Assembly: GCA_003952965.2 (NCBI GenBank)
Contig: CM025852.1
Location: 16,595,820 to 16,659,819 of the forward strand
Direction: 5' to 3'
Length of the DNA: 64,000 nucleotides
Origin: Morella rubra
Taxonomy: Eukaryota > Streptophyta > Magnoliopsida > Fagales > Myricaceae
The position numbers and the translations under genes are program-made. Numbering within the stretch: position 1 is the stretch's first letter; each line of letters starts with the position of its first letter. Shown here one piece after another: positions 12,645 to 25,895 of the stretch. The notes below the pieces were generated by a model. That model was not told where the DNA came from. It searched no databases and saw only the letters and a list, made by a program, of their open reading frames with translations.

Positions 12645-13141
12645 TGTAATGTACCCGATTGAATTCAAGAATATATTTAATGGTTGTTGTGAGTTTGTAG
12701 AATGTAAACGAAAGTAATCATGGAAATGTATTCGATAAAGCCAAATTCGAGGTTTGGCTAACCTCCATAAGAAAAAGAAAACAATTTACTTGCAGGTTCA
12801 TGAATGCCTCGCTTGAGAGCACTCCAGATCTTTATCACGCCAAAAACTAACTGATTCTCGTGAAACGCAGAAATCCTAACCACAACTAACAGCTACTGGG
12901 CTGGACTAAATACAGGCCTCAACCCAACCCAAAATAAAAGGACCGAAAAGAAATAGCAAAGCAGCCCACCCAATCCTGCACGTGTAATTCCCTCTTGCTA
13001 TCCTTCGACAACCAAGCTTCTCGAATACTCCAAGTCTACGCAGAACACAACAGCTGTTCCTCTTCTCTCCCTTTATGATTTCCACCCACGCCAATCTCCA
13101 CCCTTGCCATCTTCTTCATCACTTCGTATCAGCCCGTGACA
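12645..13141 (-). repeat. 3' LTR of the Ty3/Gypsy element
   Basis: 497 bp, starting TGTCACGGGC and ending TACATTACA on the minus strand. It matches 17507-18003 with about two substitutions and no length change. On its internal side lies a purine run that serves as polypurine tract (13142-13155). Confidence 0.92.
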
Positions 13142-13155
13142 TTACCCCTCCCTTC
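13142..13155 (-). other. Polypurine tract
   Basis: The minus strand reads GAAGGGAGGGGTAA directly before the 3' LTR. This is the expected position and composition of the plus-strand DNA primer of a Ty3/Gypsy element. Confidence 0.75.
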
Positions 13156-16100
13156 AGAGCACCTTGCCCACAAGGTGTGGGTATTGAGATCTCAAAGTCT
13201 GCAACTTTTCCCAAGTGGCATCATCAGGGCTTTGATCTTGCCATTGCACCAAGACCTTTGTAATGGGTAAGTGCCCATGGCGCACCAGCCTTCTGGAGAG
13301 GATTTCAACTGGTTCGGGTCCAAGAGTGCCCAGTGAAGTGACTGGGGGAAGCTGCTGGATCGGTGCCACTTGAGTTCCCACCTTCCGTTTGAGTTGGGAA
13401 ACATGAAACACAGGATGAATTTGAGCTTGTGCGGGAAGATCCAGTCAGTAAGCCACACTACCAATTTTCTCAACAACTTGAAAGGGCCCATAAAATCGCG
13501 GTGAAAGTTTCAAATTTTTCCGAGCTGCCACAGTCATCTAGCGGTATGGTTGTAATCGGAGGTATACCCAGTCCCCTGCAACAAAATATCTCTCACTCCT
13601 TTTTAGATCAGCATACTTCCTCATACGATTCTGTGCTCGGTGTAGGTTGTCTTTGAGCAAAACCAAGGTCTGATCTCTAGTGCGAAGAGCGGTCTCTACA
13701 GTAGCCACTCGGGTGGTGCCCGACTCATAAGGTAATAAACGAGGTGGTGGAATCCCGTATACTACCTCGAATGGGGTAAGTTGTGTTGAGTTGTGATAAT
13801 TAGTGTTGTACCGCCACTCCGCTAATGGCACCCACAAAACCCAATCTTTCGGTCTGTCCCCCACAAAACAACGCAAGTAGCCCTCTAAGCACTTGTTCAC
13901 AATTTCTGTTTGCCCGTCGGTCTGTGGATGATAGGCAGTACTGTAAGTAAGCTTAGTACCTTGTGTGTTGAATAACTCTCTCCAAAAGTTACTAGTAAAA
14001 GTAGGGTCTCTATCAGAGACAATTGATTCAGGTAGACCATGCAGTTTGAATATATTGACCATGAATGCTGTGGTAGCTGTATATGGCTGTGTGCGTATTT
14101 AGAGAGTCTGCAAAAAGCACCGAGTAACCCTTAGACTGGGGTAACCCATCAATGAAATCCATGCTTATGTGACTCCAAACCTGTGTGGGTATTGGAAGAG
14201 GTTGTAAGAGCCCTGCTGGAGAAACATTCTCTTGCTTCACCCGCTGACATGTGTCATATTCCCAAATATATGTCTGAACCTGTTTCTTCATTCCTGGCCA
14301 GTAGAATTCCCTACGCACCCTATGCAGGGTCTTCTCATACAATGAATGCCCCCCTAAAGGGCTGTTATAAGCATGTTGAATAATCTGCCCTCGCATGTTG
14401 TTGGAGTTCCCCATGTATAGTTTGCCCTTGTATGAGAGTATCCCTTCCCTCCAATTGTACTTAACAGGATCCAACTCCCCTTTGTTGAACTGACCGATTA
14501 ATGTTTGAGCATGGTCATCACTCACATAACTAGCTTTGAGGTCTTCTAGCCAGTTAGCAATGGGAAATGAAATAGCTGCCAGGGTTATTTCATGAGAGTC
14601 TTCCTCCCTCCTAGATAAGGCATCAGCCACCTTATTATCCCTTCCCTTCTTATATTCTACTTGGAAATCATACCCAAGTAATTTTGTCAACCACTTTTGC
14701 TGGAATGGGGTACCAATCCTTTGCTCCAACAAATACTTAAGACTTTGTTGATCTGTTTTCACCACAAAAACCTGCCCTATAAGGTAAGGTCTCCATTTTC
14801 TCACTGCAGCCACTAAGGCCAAGAGCTCTTTCTCATAAGTTGACATGGCTAGTGCCTTGCCCTTGAGAGCTTGGCTAAAGTAAGCGATTGGCTGCCCATG
14901 TTGCATCAAAACTGCCCCAATTCCACCCCCACTTGCATCACACTCAATAACAAATGGTTTAGAGAAGTCTGGTAGGATAAGCACTGGTGGTTGTGTGATA
15001 GCAGCCTTGAGATTCTGGAAAGCCTCACTTGCTGCTAGAGACCACTTGAATGCCTTCTTCCCCAATAGTGCCGTGAGTGGTGCTGCTATGGACCCGTACC
15101 CCTTTATAAACCTCCTATAGTATCCAGTGAGTCCTAAGAACCCCCTCAATGACTTGATGGTAGTGGGCAGTGGCCAATCTAACATCGACTGAATTTTAGA
15201 AGGGTCAGCCTTCACTCCCTCCGTGGACACAATGTACCCCAAGTAATCCACTTCTCGGCACCCAAACCTACACTTCGATTTTTTTGCAAAAAGCTAATAT
15301 TGTTTCAGAATTTCAAGAGTAATCTGCAAGTGATGTAAGTGTTCCTCTCACCCTTTGCTGTAAATTAGTATGTCATCAAAAAACACCAGAATAAACTTCC
15401 TTAAGTGTGGTCTAAATATCTCATTCATCAAGCTTTGAAAGGTAGAGGGTGCATTAGTCAGCCCAAAAGGCATGACCAGAAATTCATAGTGTCCTTCATG
15501 TGTTCGAAAGGCCGTTTTGGGAATATCTTTAGCTTTCACCCGAATCTGATGGTATCCCGACCTTAGGTCCAGTTTGGAAAAATATTGGGCCCCATGAAGC
15601 TCATCCAAAAGCTCATCCACAATTGGTATAGGGAATTTATCTTTCACTGTTTCATGGTTGAGTGCACGGTAATCTACACACATTCTCCAACTCCCGTCTG
15701 CTTTCCTAACCAGCAAAACAGGGGACGAGAAGGGGCTTTGACTGAGTCTGATAACCCCCGAGCTCAACAACTCCCTAACAATCTTTTCAATCTCTTCTTT
15801 TTGATAAAAAGGATATCTATAGGGTCTTACTGATACCGGAGAAGTCCCCTCCTTTAGAGGGATTGAGTGGTCATGAGACCTCATGGGAGGTAATCCCACG
15901 GGTTCATTGAACACCTCCCCATAGTCTGTTAATATCTTCTGGATTTCTGGAACTGCATCAACTACTTTGTGTGGGACAGGTTCAATAAGTTGTAGGAATA
16001 CTCCTCTCTTTTCTTCTCGCGACATGAGGTTCACCTCTTGGTTCCCCATTAATTGTGGTGGATTCAGCCCTTTTAACACTGTCTTGTCTCTTCCCATAAA

Positions 16101-17490
16101 AAATTCCATGGTCAAATTAGCAAAATTCCACAGAATGGGTCCTAGAGTCCTCAGCCAATAGACACCTAGTACCATATCACAACCTGCAAGTGTGAGGACA
16201 TATACATCAGTTGTAAAAATTTTGCCCTGAATACCCATCTTCACCTTGTCACATTTCCCCTCACTAGCCAACACATCACCATTTGCTACTCGGACTTGCA
16301 CACCATTCCCACTAGTCACAGGTAACCTACTTCTTTTCACCACCATAGGGTCCATAAAGTTATGAGTACTGCCAGAATCTATCAAAAGGACCACCTGCTG
16401 CCCACCAACCACTTCTCTTACCCTCATAGTCTTTGGGTTCAAGGACCCAGCTAAGGCATGCAAGGAAATTGCAGGTTCACCCTCTGCACATTCCTTATCA
16501 GAGCCTAAGTCTACACATTCAACCTCGATTTCTCCATCCTCCCCAATCTCTGCCTCATGGCTTCCTTCACAGCCTTCCAACACAAACAATTTAGGCCTCC
16601 TACAATTATGACCAAGGACCCATTTCGAGTCACAATGGTAGCATAAGCCTTTGTTCCTCCTTTCTTGCATTTGAGCTGGTGTCAACCTTTGTATAGCTAC
16701 TGTTGCTTTGGCTATAGTATTCGGATTTGAATAAGCAGGGGAATTCGAAAATCCTCCCTGGGAGACCCCTTTAAATCCCCTCTTGTTAAGCTGGGCATTC
16801 TCTTATTGTATCTTAGCAAGGCCATAAGCTGTTGCCAAATTTGGGGGATTGAACATACGCACCACAAATCTAATTTCATCCTTTAGTCCACTGAGAAAGC
16901 AACTCAATTTATACCCTTCAGACAGCCTTCTAAGTCGATTACACAGGGATTCAAACTGACTCTTATAGCTCTCGACAGTAGTGGTTTGTCTCAACCTAGT
17001 GAGGGATTCCATAGGGTCATCATAAGCACTGGGCCCAAATCTAGTTAACATGGCTTTTACCAACGCATCCCAACTAGTTAAGATCCAGATTCCTCCAAAT
17101 CTTAGAACCAAACCAATGCCTTCCCTTCCATGTGAAATGAAGCTAATAAAATTCTGTGTTGGTTTTGAGTTTTGTGATAGTTAAAAAACTGAGTGGCCTT
17201 ATATAGCCAACCCGTTGGATCTGTTCCATCAAAACGAGGGAAGTCCAACTTGACTGACCTTGGATTTAATCCACCTGAATCACCTGAGTTCTGGTAAGAG
17301 CAATCGCCCCCAGATCTGGCGGGTTCTAGTTGCTTCTCCTCAGTCAAAGCTCGCACTCCTGCAGAGAGGTCAGTGAGCTGAACCAACAAGTCATTCAAGG
17401 TCTTCTGTTGATTCTCCTGTTTCTCCTTCATGATAGTCACAGCTTCAGCCAGCAGATTCAGACGACTTCCATCAGCCATGGCAGCGGAGT

Positions 17491-17503
17491 GGCTTTGATA
17501 CCA
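17491..17503 (-). other. Primer binding site, initiator tRNA-Met type
   Basis: The minus strand reads TGGTATCAAAGCC three bases after the 5' LTR end. This is close to the widespread plant primer site TGGTATCAGAGC, complementary to the 3' end of initiator methionine tRNA. Confidence 0.8.
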
Positions 17504-17506
17504 ATT

Positions 17507-18003
17507 TGTAATGTACCCGATTGAATTCAAGAATATATTTAATGGTTGTTGTGAGTTTGTAGAATGTAAACGAAAGTAATCATGGAAATGTATTCGATAA
17601 AGCCAAATTCGAGGTTTGGCTAACCTCCATAAGAAAAAGAAAACAATTTACTTGCAGGTTCATGAATGCCTCGCTTGAGAGCACTCCAGATCTTTATCAC
17701 GCCAAAAACTAACTGATTCCCGTGAAACGCGGAAATCCTAACCACAACTAACAGCTACTGGGCTGGACTAAATACAGGCCTCAACCCAACCCAAAATAAA
17801 AGGACCGAAAAGAAATAGCAAAGCAGCCCACCCAATCCTGCACGTGTAATTCCCTCTTGCTATCCTTCGACAACCAAGCTTCTCGAATACTCCAAGTCTA
17901 CGCAGAACACAACAGCTGTTCCTCTTCTCTCCCTTTATGATTTCCACCCACGCCAATCTCCACCCTTGCCATCTTCTTCATCACTTCGTATCAGCCCGTG
18001 ACA
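17507..18003 (-). repeat. 5' LTR of the Ty3/Gypsy element
   Basis: 497 bp, the partner of 12645-13141, with the same terminal TGTCAC and ATTACA on the minus strand. The primer binding site follows it directly. In minus orientation it is the promoter-bearing LTR of the element. Confidence 0.92.
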
Positions 18004-19397
18004 CCCTATCAGGTCCTAACAAGAGTTTTCATAACACTCAATTAGAACCTGTTAGAACTAAAGCTTTAAGACCGAATCTTTTCGCCTGCACTTCTCTTGG
18101 CTTGGGGACGCAACCCTCAGTCATTCTATACACAAGCCCGAAAGTAGCAAACATTTAAATATCTTAGGTTATAATTTTTGAAACATATATTTACCTCTGC
18201 ACTAGCTTTGGGAAGCAGATACATTACGCGGATTAAATTACAAGTTGAAGTACTGAACATTAAGTGGAAACAAAATAATTTACCAAGACTTCTACTAATT
18301 AGCTTAGGAATCTATTGCTGGTGCTTTTACGCCTCAATAAAATCATCAGCCTTCATGTCACTCAGTTACCAGAAATGGCCTTCACTTGAAGCCAGCTCTT
18401 GTTTCCACAATCATCAGCCTTATCAGGTCACTAGATCAACTGCCATCTCACCTGCAAAGGATAATGCACAACCCATATTTGATAGGGAAAAGAAAACAAT
18501 AAGCAATGATTACTATATTCATGAGAATTAACACGAATAAAGCAGCTTTAGCCTTAAAGTATTGGGCAGCAAATAAGGTGCCTAATACCTGAATCCCTTC
18601 ACTTACCTTACGCTTGGAATGTGTGATCAATTCCTAGTACACAAGTTTCACCCATATGATAATGTAATATAAAAGATAAGTGGACATACAGGGTTTCCTT
18701 GATACAAAAAACAACGAAAAAAGAGAGGTGCAATGAGAACACTAGCCAGAATGTTTTCTGGTATTCTCTAATCCATACAAAAAAAAAGGAATCAATTAAT
18801 GTAATTGATCCTGGGTCTGCCAGCCTCCTCATTATAGTCCTCCTAAAAGCAATAGCACTTAGTCGGAATACATCCCGACTAGCCATATTTCAACTATTGC
18901 TCAGAGAGAAGAAAAAAAGAACCATATTTCAACTGCAGTATTTTTGTAAACTATACAGCTCATACATTTTGAGCATAGTAATATATCAATTTATACTATA
19001 TCACATCCAAAATGCTTTGATGTCACTGCCTCAAGATGTAATTTGGTCTGTTAAAAAAAAAGCATTACGAAAGACCTTTTTTTGGGACCCTAAAGTAGTA
19101 ATTTGGAAATCTTCAATATTGTCCAACAAACACATGATATTGAATGACTACATTACATCTTAGATTCAATTGCAGGCGATTCATGAGTTCAATGAGAACA
19201 TCCGAGATATCGGTCCAGAATATTCAATTGCACCTTTGGGAGCTTCCAAGAAAGGAACCACTAAAATCTATCACAATTCCAAAGGTAAGACAGAAAATGA
19301 TGGGAAGGAACATAGAGTGGAACAACTGGTGTCATAGTTTGTCCAAGCCCGATAAAATATTTGTGAACGAATAAGATTGTGCCATAAGAATCCTTAC
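18004..19397. other. Downstream flank of the BAM2-like gene
   Basis: No independent gene seen. The amylase 3' end is unsettled. If the donor after MH(G) at 19392-19397 is used, a final small exon could start after the AG that precedes GTGCAATTGAATATTC (about 19237) and add a short tail ending near 19188. Without splicing, the frame runs on to a stop at 19261-19263. The rest is AT-rich 3' UTR or intergenic DNA. Confidence 0.4.
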
Positions 19398-22300
19398 CAT
19401 GCATGGATTTAATAAAGTAATCCAAATCTGAGAAGCAAATTTTTCCAAAAGGGGTCAGCTGTTGATATACAAAGAATGAGAAGTGACGACGATCAGGATC
19501 ATTTCTTGGCTTGGCTAGCTCGACAATGCTCATGTATCCTTCTCTATCAAAACAAGGAAGTGCATTTTCACCAGCTACAGGCAATCCTCGTTCCCAGGCT
19601 GAGTTTAAAACCTGGAAGTATACAAGAGTAATTAACATCTACCGCCTATACTAAGAGATTAATCCATCCACGTTATGTAAGCAGGACAATATATTTTGAT
19701 TGAACCCGCATGTCAACATCCATCCAATATAAGGTTGAATGTCAAAGGCTGCTAGAGTTCCTCTCAAAAGAACCTATATAGAGCCCATAACGAGCAAATG
19801 AGAAGTTGGGCAACATTTAATTGACCATCACCTGCCAACTCAAACCTTCTGGATCAGCGAATGCTTCATCATTTTCATGACCAGAAACGTGCAATCTCAA
19901 GCAAATAAACTTCAATATCACCAAGTGTTTACACAAAACCTCAAAAACTGAAGAGTATCCATCTTGGTTCGTAGGGTTATAGAACCCTGATGTTAGCTCC
20001 GCTGCGTGGCTTGCAGTCTTGTACCACCAATGAATTGCAGGAACCTGCATATCAGCATCTTTCATTTGCTGTTTAATGGGACACAACTCTATTACAAGAT
20101 ATTAGTATAAAGATGCTACCACCAAGCCACTACTAATGTTTTGTTCCAAGACTAAATGTGACCATAATAATTAATGGATACCACCTCATGTCACATCGAG
20201 CTGGTTTTGGCAGCTGATGTGGCTATGTCCTAGACCTTCATCCTTGCTACTAGGGATAAAAAGGTAAAAGAATAAATAAATAACGGAGCTTTTGAAGAAG
20301 CGCGGAGATATAAAGGGACTAGGTACCAAAACAAGAGTTTGGCTGGATTTTGCCTAAAAGACCCTAAATGCAGACCAAGAAGAATCCAAACCTAGCCAAT
20401 AAATTAACTAAGTTAAATATACGTGTGGTATCGAAGTTTAAAACTCCTAGTTTTCACGCCTTTGTTTGACATTGACATATGTGAGCCAGTACTAACTGCT
20501 AAAAATTTTTCCTTTTTTCTTTTCTAGACTTCACAACTTTTCTCTATCAGGCGCTCAAACAGAAGCTCTGACACTAATTTATTTCCACACAAACCACATA
20601 TAATTGCTTACTATGCTCATTCAGAGAAGTTTCCTCTTGGTCCCTTCCCAAGATAAAAAAAGCCCTTTTGTTAACTCAGCCAAAACGAAAATATAATTAA
20701 CAAAGATGTCTGAATTCAATCCATTTCAAACTACTGCCAACTCACAAAAACACAGTTACTTTCCCAAAGTTTCATTATGAGCATCGAAAGACTGACAGAA
20801 AAAATTAAGAACGTAAAAAAAAATGAAAAAGAAAAAGGAAAAAGCAATCCCAAGATCATGGCAACAAATAAAGACCGGTGAAGAAGAAAAAGAAGTATTG
20901 CAAAACATCTGTTATTGCTGACCTCACTAAGCAGCTCAAGCTGAAGAACCAAACTAACAAGCCAACAGCAGGTGTTCACTTGTTCTAGTCTAGTCCCGCT
21001 ACTCTCCACCTCTCTTTGGGTTCAAGCATAGTAACTATCTGTGGCTCAGATCCCCATATGTCTCTCTAGAATTCTATCTACCTCCACAACAAACTTTTAC
21101 ACCAAAGAACCACTCAGCCATTTCCACTTCTTTCAGTCTCTATTTGGCAAAAGCAGCGGGGGCCAAACTTAGAAGTTGGCAAGAATGAGCAAAATTAGCT
21201 ATGGATATCATTAAAAGACTTCAAAGAACTAAGCAAAAAATACATCAGGTGGAAAACGAGAAGCTCCAACAGGAGCAAATGCTAGGTGCTCTCTGAGAAC
21301 ATATGCCAACTATCGATCCAATTCTCGTTCGGGATCATATGCTTTTTTTGCAGAACAAAATACGCACTCTTTGATCTTTTATTTCTAGCTAAGAATCCCA
21401 TTCATTCCAAAATTATAATGCATAGAATTGTTTAGTACATTATGATTCTGTAAAACAAAAAATTGCTTAATGATTTCTGTTTGGCTGTTGTTTCAATAAG
21501 TTTTAACACAAAACAGGTACAGATCCGTGTCGTTACAAAGGTGGAGACTGGTTATATCTGCAGGCAGAGAAATCTTTTTACATTAGTGTTCTTAAAAAAA
21601 TTTCGCATAATGGGTTCTGTTTCTCATATGTCACCAAATATTACCGCACATTTACATTAAAATTGAAAAAGCACACCACATTGCATGTGATAAATGTGAT
21701 AATGAGGACTATATTGAAAAATTTACAGCTACACAATTATTTTAGGATGTCAAATTAGACAAAACATTTTTGGGCATCCAAAACAGGAATTTTCAGTATT
21801 CTCAAATGATAAAGGGCCTTCTAATGGGCCAGTGCAGGTATAAAGTGTGTATGAAAGTTTGAACAATTAAATGAATGAGAATCAGAACATAGCCAAATCA
21901 TAAAACAAGACCAGCCTCATGATTGTCACAATACAGTGGAATTCATGCACCTGAATCAATTATAAAATCAAAATATTCCTCATGTTCAGTTTAGTAATTA
22001 AGCTTGAAAAGCAAGGACATGTAACCTATTTTGGTGGTGATAAAAGTGAACGTTTAACAGAAGTCACTTCAGAACAAGATTGTAATTTGCAGAGAGGCTT
22101 GGGATAAAAAGATAAGCAGCACCAAAACTGCAGTAATACATTATGGATATTGGTGTTGAGATCACTACATGGATTAGTGATCTTTTTTTCCTAATTGCAT
22201 AAGCAAAACAAATAGAATCTAGTGACTTGAATTAGTCATACAGATAAGTAATACAACCTAACATACGAGATTTTCTATAGATGCTTGAGATGCCCAATAC

Positions 22301-24741
22301 ATACCTTAACAATTATTTTTGTTTCGTCAAACGCAAGGCTTGCAAGAGACAAAACATTATCTGCATGGTCTATCAACGTCTGTGCATACCAATGGAGGAA
22401 AAAGCGGCCATAGTAGCTATCATAATCACCTCGTTCACAAAAGAACCCAGTCTCATGTGGCCTAGAATTGTAGTCACCAGCATTATCAGGACCCTTAGCC
22501 CAGAATGAGTGCCCACGCAATTTAGCAGCTCTGCATAAACTTTGTTGCAGATATCGATCATAGCACTGCAACCAATGTAATCAGTATAATGTTTAGTAAA
22601 TTCAAAATCAGCACGGTTTCAAACTTGAAATAACAAGGAGCCATGGCTGTCTCTCTATAACGTGTAATGGAATGAGATATAATGATTAGTAAATCATAGA
22701 GTCAAGTAATAATACCAGACTGCATCCCTTTTGCACCCACTAAAAAACTGGGACATACAACCAATGGGAAGATAGGAACACGTTGCCGTAGTAAAAAAGA
22801 GATAATCAAGGGATTCGTTTCCAGGAGTACATCATGGACCCGGAGCAATCAATCATATCGATTCGAACTCCAAATTTGGCATGTAGTGCATAGTCAATTT
22901 TTCATTTTCAAGTTGTCTAAATCTTACTAAAAGGATTTGTCACTGTAATGTATTACTTATTCTAGTGAATGAGAAATATGTAACCTTTTGACTTTAGTGT
23001 TGCGATCTAGACCATTGATATCAACATACATAACCTCTCAAGTTGTTTCTTTCTAGCCATTTATCTTTATTTTCTATGACATTTCAAGTTTTAATAGAGT
23101 ATCAGAGCATGTCAGTCCCACATTTGCTTGTATCTCTTCATGCTTCACCTTCTTCTTGCTAGTGATTTCTACCAGTACTGGTTAATCCATTCTTATTATC
23201 TGCCTTACTTTTTCTTTTACTATATCCATAGGAAACTGTCACGTTTCTTTAGCATTTTGGTATTTTCGCTATGGTTGTTGGCTACAAACACCTTGCATCA
23301 TAACAAAGGATATCACCACATAAAAATTGTAGTTACATCTTCAGGGAACACTTTTGCCAAGTAATCATTCAGAGGGGAGCTATCATCTTAATGATCCCTA
23401 AAGTGTGGTCCAAACTATTTTGAAAAACAATTCAAGCTTTGAATTTGATTAAACAAGTTGTGGATTTCATAGTAGATTTTACCCACAAATTGAAGAACAG
23501 TGTTGATGTATTCATAAAAAGCAAATCCAGGCATTGATTGTTAGAAATAAATCATGAGATTATTTCCCAAAAGAAAAATATGAGATTGAAGTAAGTGGAT
23601 ACATTGATATACAAATTCAAATAAACTGCATTATAGATATGGATGATTGTAATGTATTATGAATTGAAGTGAAAGATAAAGACAGCTCATTAGACCCTTT
23701 TTTTTTTTGTGATTGTGATGTATTACGAATTCAAGTGAACAAGTAAAACATAGCTCTTTAGACTTTTGTGTTAGGATACATACAATTAAGGTCAAACTAT
23801 GATAATCTCGTGTATTATTTCTTTCTCCGTTTTTCTCTTTATTTCCATAATATTGCAAGTTAATAGAATAAATTCAATATTCATTTACATATAGATATAT
23901 CCATTTTATGGTATAAAAGGTTCCCCATGGAGATGCAGTACATAAAAGCGAAGGAATATTAACACACACACACAGATGTGCGTATCTATAGTTACGAAAT
24001 CTTCTCCAAAAGCTACGAAAACTGAAGACTCTATTCCAAAGAAGAATAACCAATACATGAATCTTAAAAAAGAATATTTACATAAATATGTAATGTACAA
24101 GGTATTTGTACAAATATATGTACACGTATGAATGTACATTCGGGGAGTAAGGTTTAATAGATACCTGAAACTCACCGAGACCCGGATATCTCCACCCCAT
24201 CCTCTCTGGAAAAGATGGATACTTCAGCTCCCCAGATGCTCCAAGTCCAATTTCTATAGCAGAAATGAGACCCTCTGCAAACAAGTCATCAAACTCCATC
24301 CGGAAGCATCTCATAAAATCAAAATAGACCTGCAGATATTTGAGCTGCTACGCATGAAAGACTGCAACGCACAAAGTGTGATTAACTAAATAGAAGAAGC
24401 AAACAAAGACAAATATTCATCTGAGGGAGCAAGGAACAAAGTCTCGATAAAAGTACAAGCAAACAGTGTTCACAACTTTCTTACAGTTTCAGTTTCTGCA
24501 ATAAAGACCATATAGGAAGTACCAATACAATGTACAAATGTCATACCTCAATGCCAGTTCTTCCTCTTAGAACTCTTTCTTTATCGATGCCCCAAGACAG
24601 ACATTCAGTATTCCTCCTTCCTTCACGATCTGTGAAGAATATATCCTCGTTTTCTTTTCCAATTTCCATAACCCATTGAGGAAGGGTAATCAATGTGTCA
24701 CCACAGCCATTTCCCCCATGCTCATGAAATGCCATTACAAC
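19398..24741 (-). CDS. BAM2: BAM2-like plastid beta-amylase, 5' exons missing
   Basis: Glycoside hydrolase family 14, which releases maltose from the non-reducing ends of alpha-1,4-glucans. Five exons with GT/AG borders and matching phases are seen: 24741-24547, 24329-24165, 22565-22305, 20044-19832 and 19611-19398, about 349 residues. They give in order [35 protein letters not shown], a piece with [17 protein letters not shown] (holding the acid catalytic Glu), [10 protein letters not shown] to [20 protein letters not shown], and [12 protein letters not shown] (holding the second catalytic Glu). The sequence is closest, as I recall the family, to Arabidopsis BAM2, the plastid, potassium-dependent form ([31 protein letters not shown]). 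The N-terminal part, about 150-190 residues including the transit peptide, would lie 5' of 24741. It is not in 24742-25895 and is probably in or beyond the assembly gap. The two largest introns are 2.26 and 1.6 kb. Exon frames are intact, so the gene itself looks functional. Confidence 0.88.
22900..23880 (+). mobile_element. Old TRIM-sized LTR element in a BAM2 intron
   Basis: Two diverged copies of a segment of roughly 200 bp lie about 700 bp apart: 22930-23105 and 23650-23875. Shared phrases include aatgtatta, agtgaa, gactttwgtgtt, ctttatttyc and aagttttaatagart. The first copy is followed by gtatcagagcatg, which resembles a plant LTR primer binding site, and a purine-rich run (cagaggggagct) lies near 23371. 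Size and layout suggest a terminal-repeat retrotransposon in miniature, non-coding and old. The limits are approximate and the call is tentative. Confidence 0.35.
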
Positions 24742-25895
24742 CTTCAGAATTGAAAAGAGATATCAAAACATACCTTACAAGTATCAGAAATATTAATAAT
24801 ATTACATGAATTAACCAGCAATTATAAACCCTTACGTATAAGAGGCAGTCAAAAAATGTTTTCCATAATAACCCTACATTCTTTTTTCTTTTGGATCTGT
24901 AATAAACCCTACATTCCTATCAGAAGAGGATCTATGACTACAATTTAAGACATGGAAGCTTTAGGTAGTGATACATTTTGAGTTTCTTTGCCTTTTTCTG
25001 GGTAAATGTTTCCCAACATTTGCCATGTCTCTAAGTTCTTACATTTTCTAAGTGTTTCATCCTGTGCTCACATACTTAATTGTCTTTTTATAGGTCTCTA
25101 AGAAGCCTGATGGGAAAATATTTTCACAAACTAAAACTCTCCTAAACAGTGACTTACATTGCTTTCATGGGATCTATGACGCAAACGACAATATGAATCC
25201 ATGACAAAATCCACATCTGACATTCTATGGATGACGCATCAGGAAACATTTCACATATTACGTAGCATGAGTTCCTAATTTGACTCGCCAAAGTGGCAGG
25301 CAACATTGGGAAACATTTAGTAGAGATTTCTTAAGTGTTCAGACTTTAGGTAGCTCTATCATTATAGAGGCTCACACCTGCATCAAAACAAAACCATCTT
25401 GCTAAGAAAATACATGCTAGTAAAAATTAGGGTATATAAAAGACACATATTTCCTTCGTTTGAAAGATAAATGGTTACTAGTTTATATGTAAGAAGACTA
25501 CTTTTATACATTCACATGATACTTTGTCACAGATTCCTATTTACTCGAGATAAAATCTGATGGTCAAAATGTTACAAGAATATCAGTTGATATAATCTCC
25601 CAACACATGAGCAAGATTAAAAGGTCTTCTTGAGTGCATAGAAACTAGGAAGATTTCAATCTAATGTTCTCGATTTATTTGATCCCTTGTATCTACATAT
25701 CATTCTGATAAAAAGTGGGCAAGAACACTTCCTCATATATACACAAACATGCAGAATTAGAAAAACAAAAATTAGTGACGGTTGAAAGACAAAAAAAAAA
25801 CCTGTATCTCCCCCTTCCCTTGAGAGCCACCCCACAAACGGGGGCTGTGCAAGGAGAGCCGGGTATTTTCTTAAATTTGTTAATTATTCTTCCAA
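24742..25895. other. BAM2 intron or 5' flank up to contig end
   Basis: The first bases are a normal acceptor for the exon ending at 24741, so intron sequence begins here on the minus strand. I looked for the expected upstream beta-amylase exon (VWWG and neighbouring motifs) and did not find it. Nothing else is recognisable. The contig ends at 25895. Confidence 0.5.

Larger units (their letters stand above)
12645..18003 (-). mobile_element. Ty3/Gypsy chromovirus-type LTR retrotransposon
   Basis: A minus-strand element with 497-bp LTRs at both ends. Its domains run in the Ty3/Gypsy order: gag (about 17479-16803); a CCHC knuckle ([14 protein letters not shown]), aspartic protease ([10 protein letters not shown]) and reverse transcriptase (16685-15348); RNase H and an integrase zinc region (15251-14028); integrase core (14062-13538); and a C-terminal chromodomain-like end (13411-13154; VLVQWQDQSPDDATWEKL). 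The chromodomain points to a chromovirus lineage; I do not assign a clade. It is broken, with roughly four or five breaks between otherwise well-kept frames. The two LTRs differ at about two sites in 497, so insertion was recent, on the order of a few hundred thousand years under usual plant rates. No target duplication is visible because the left side continues into a second partial unit. Confidence 0.92.
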
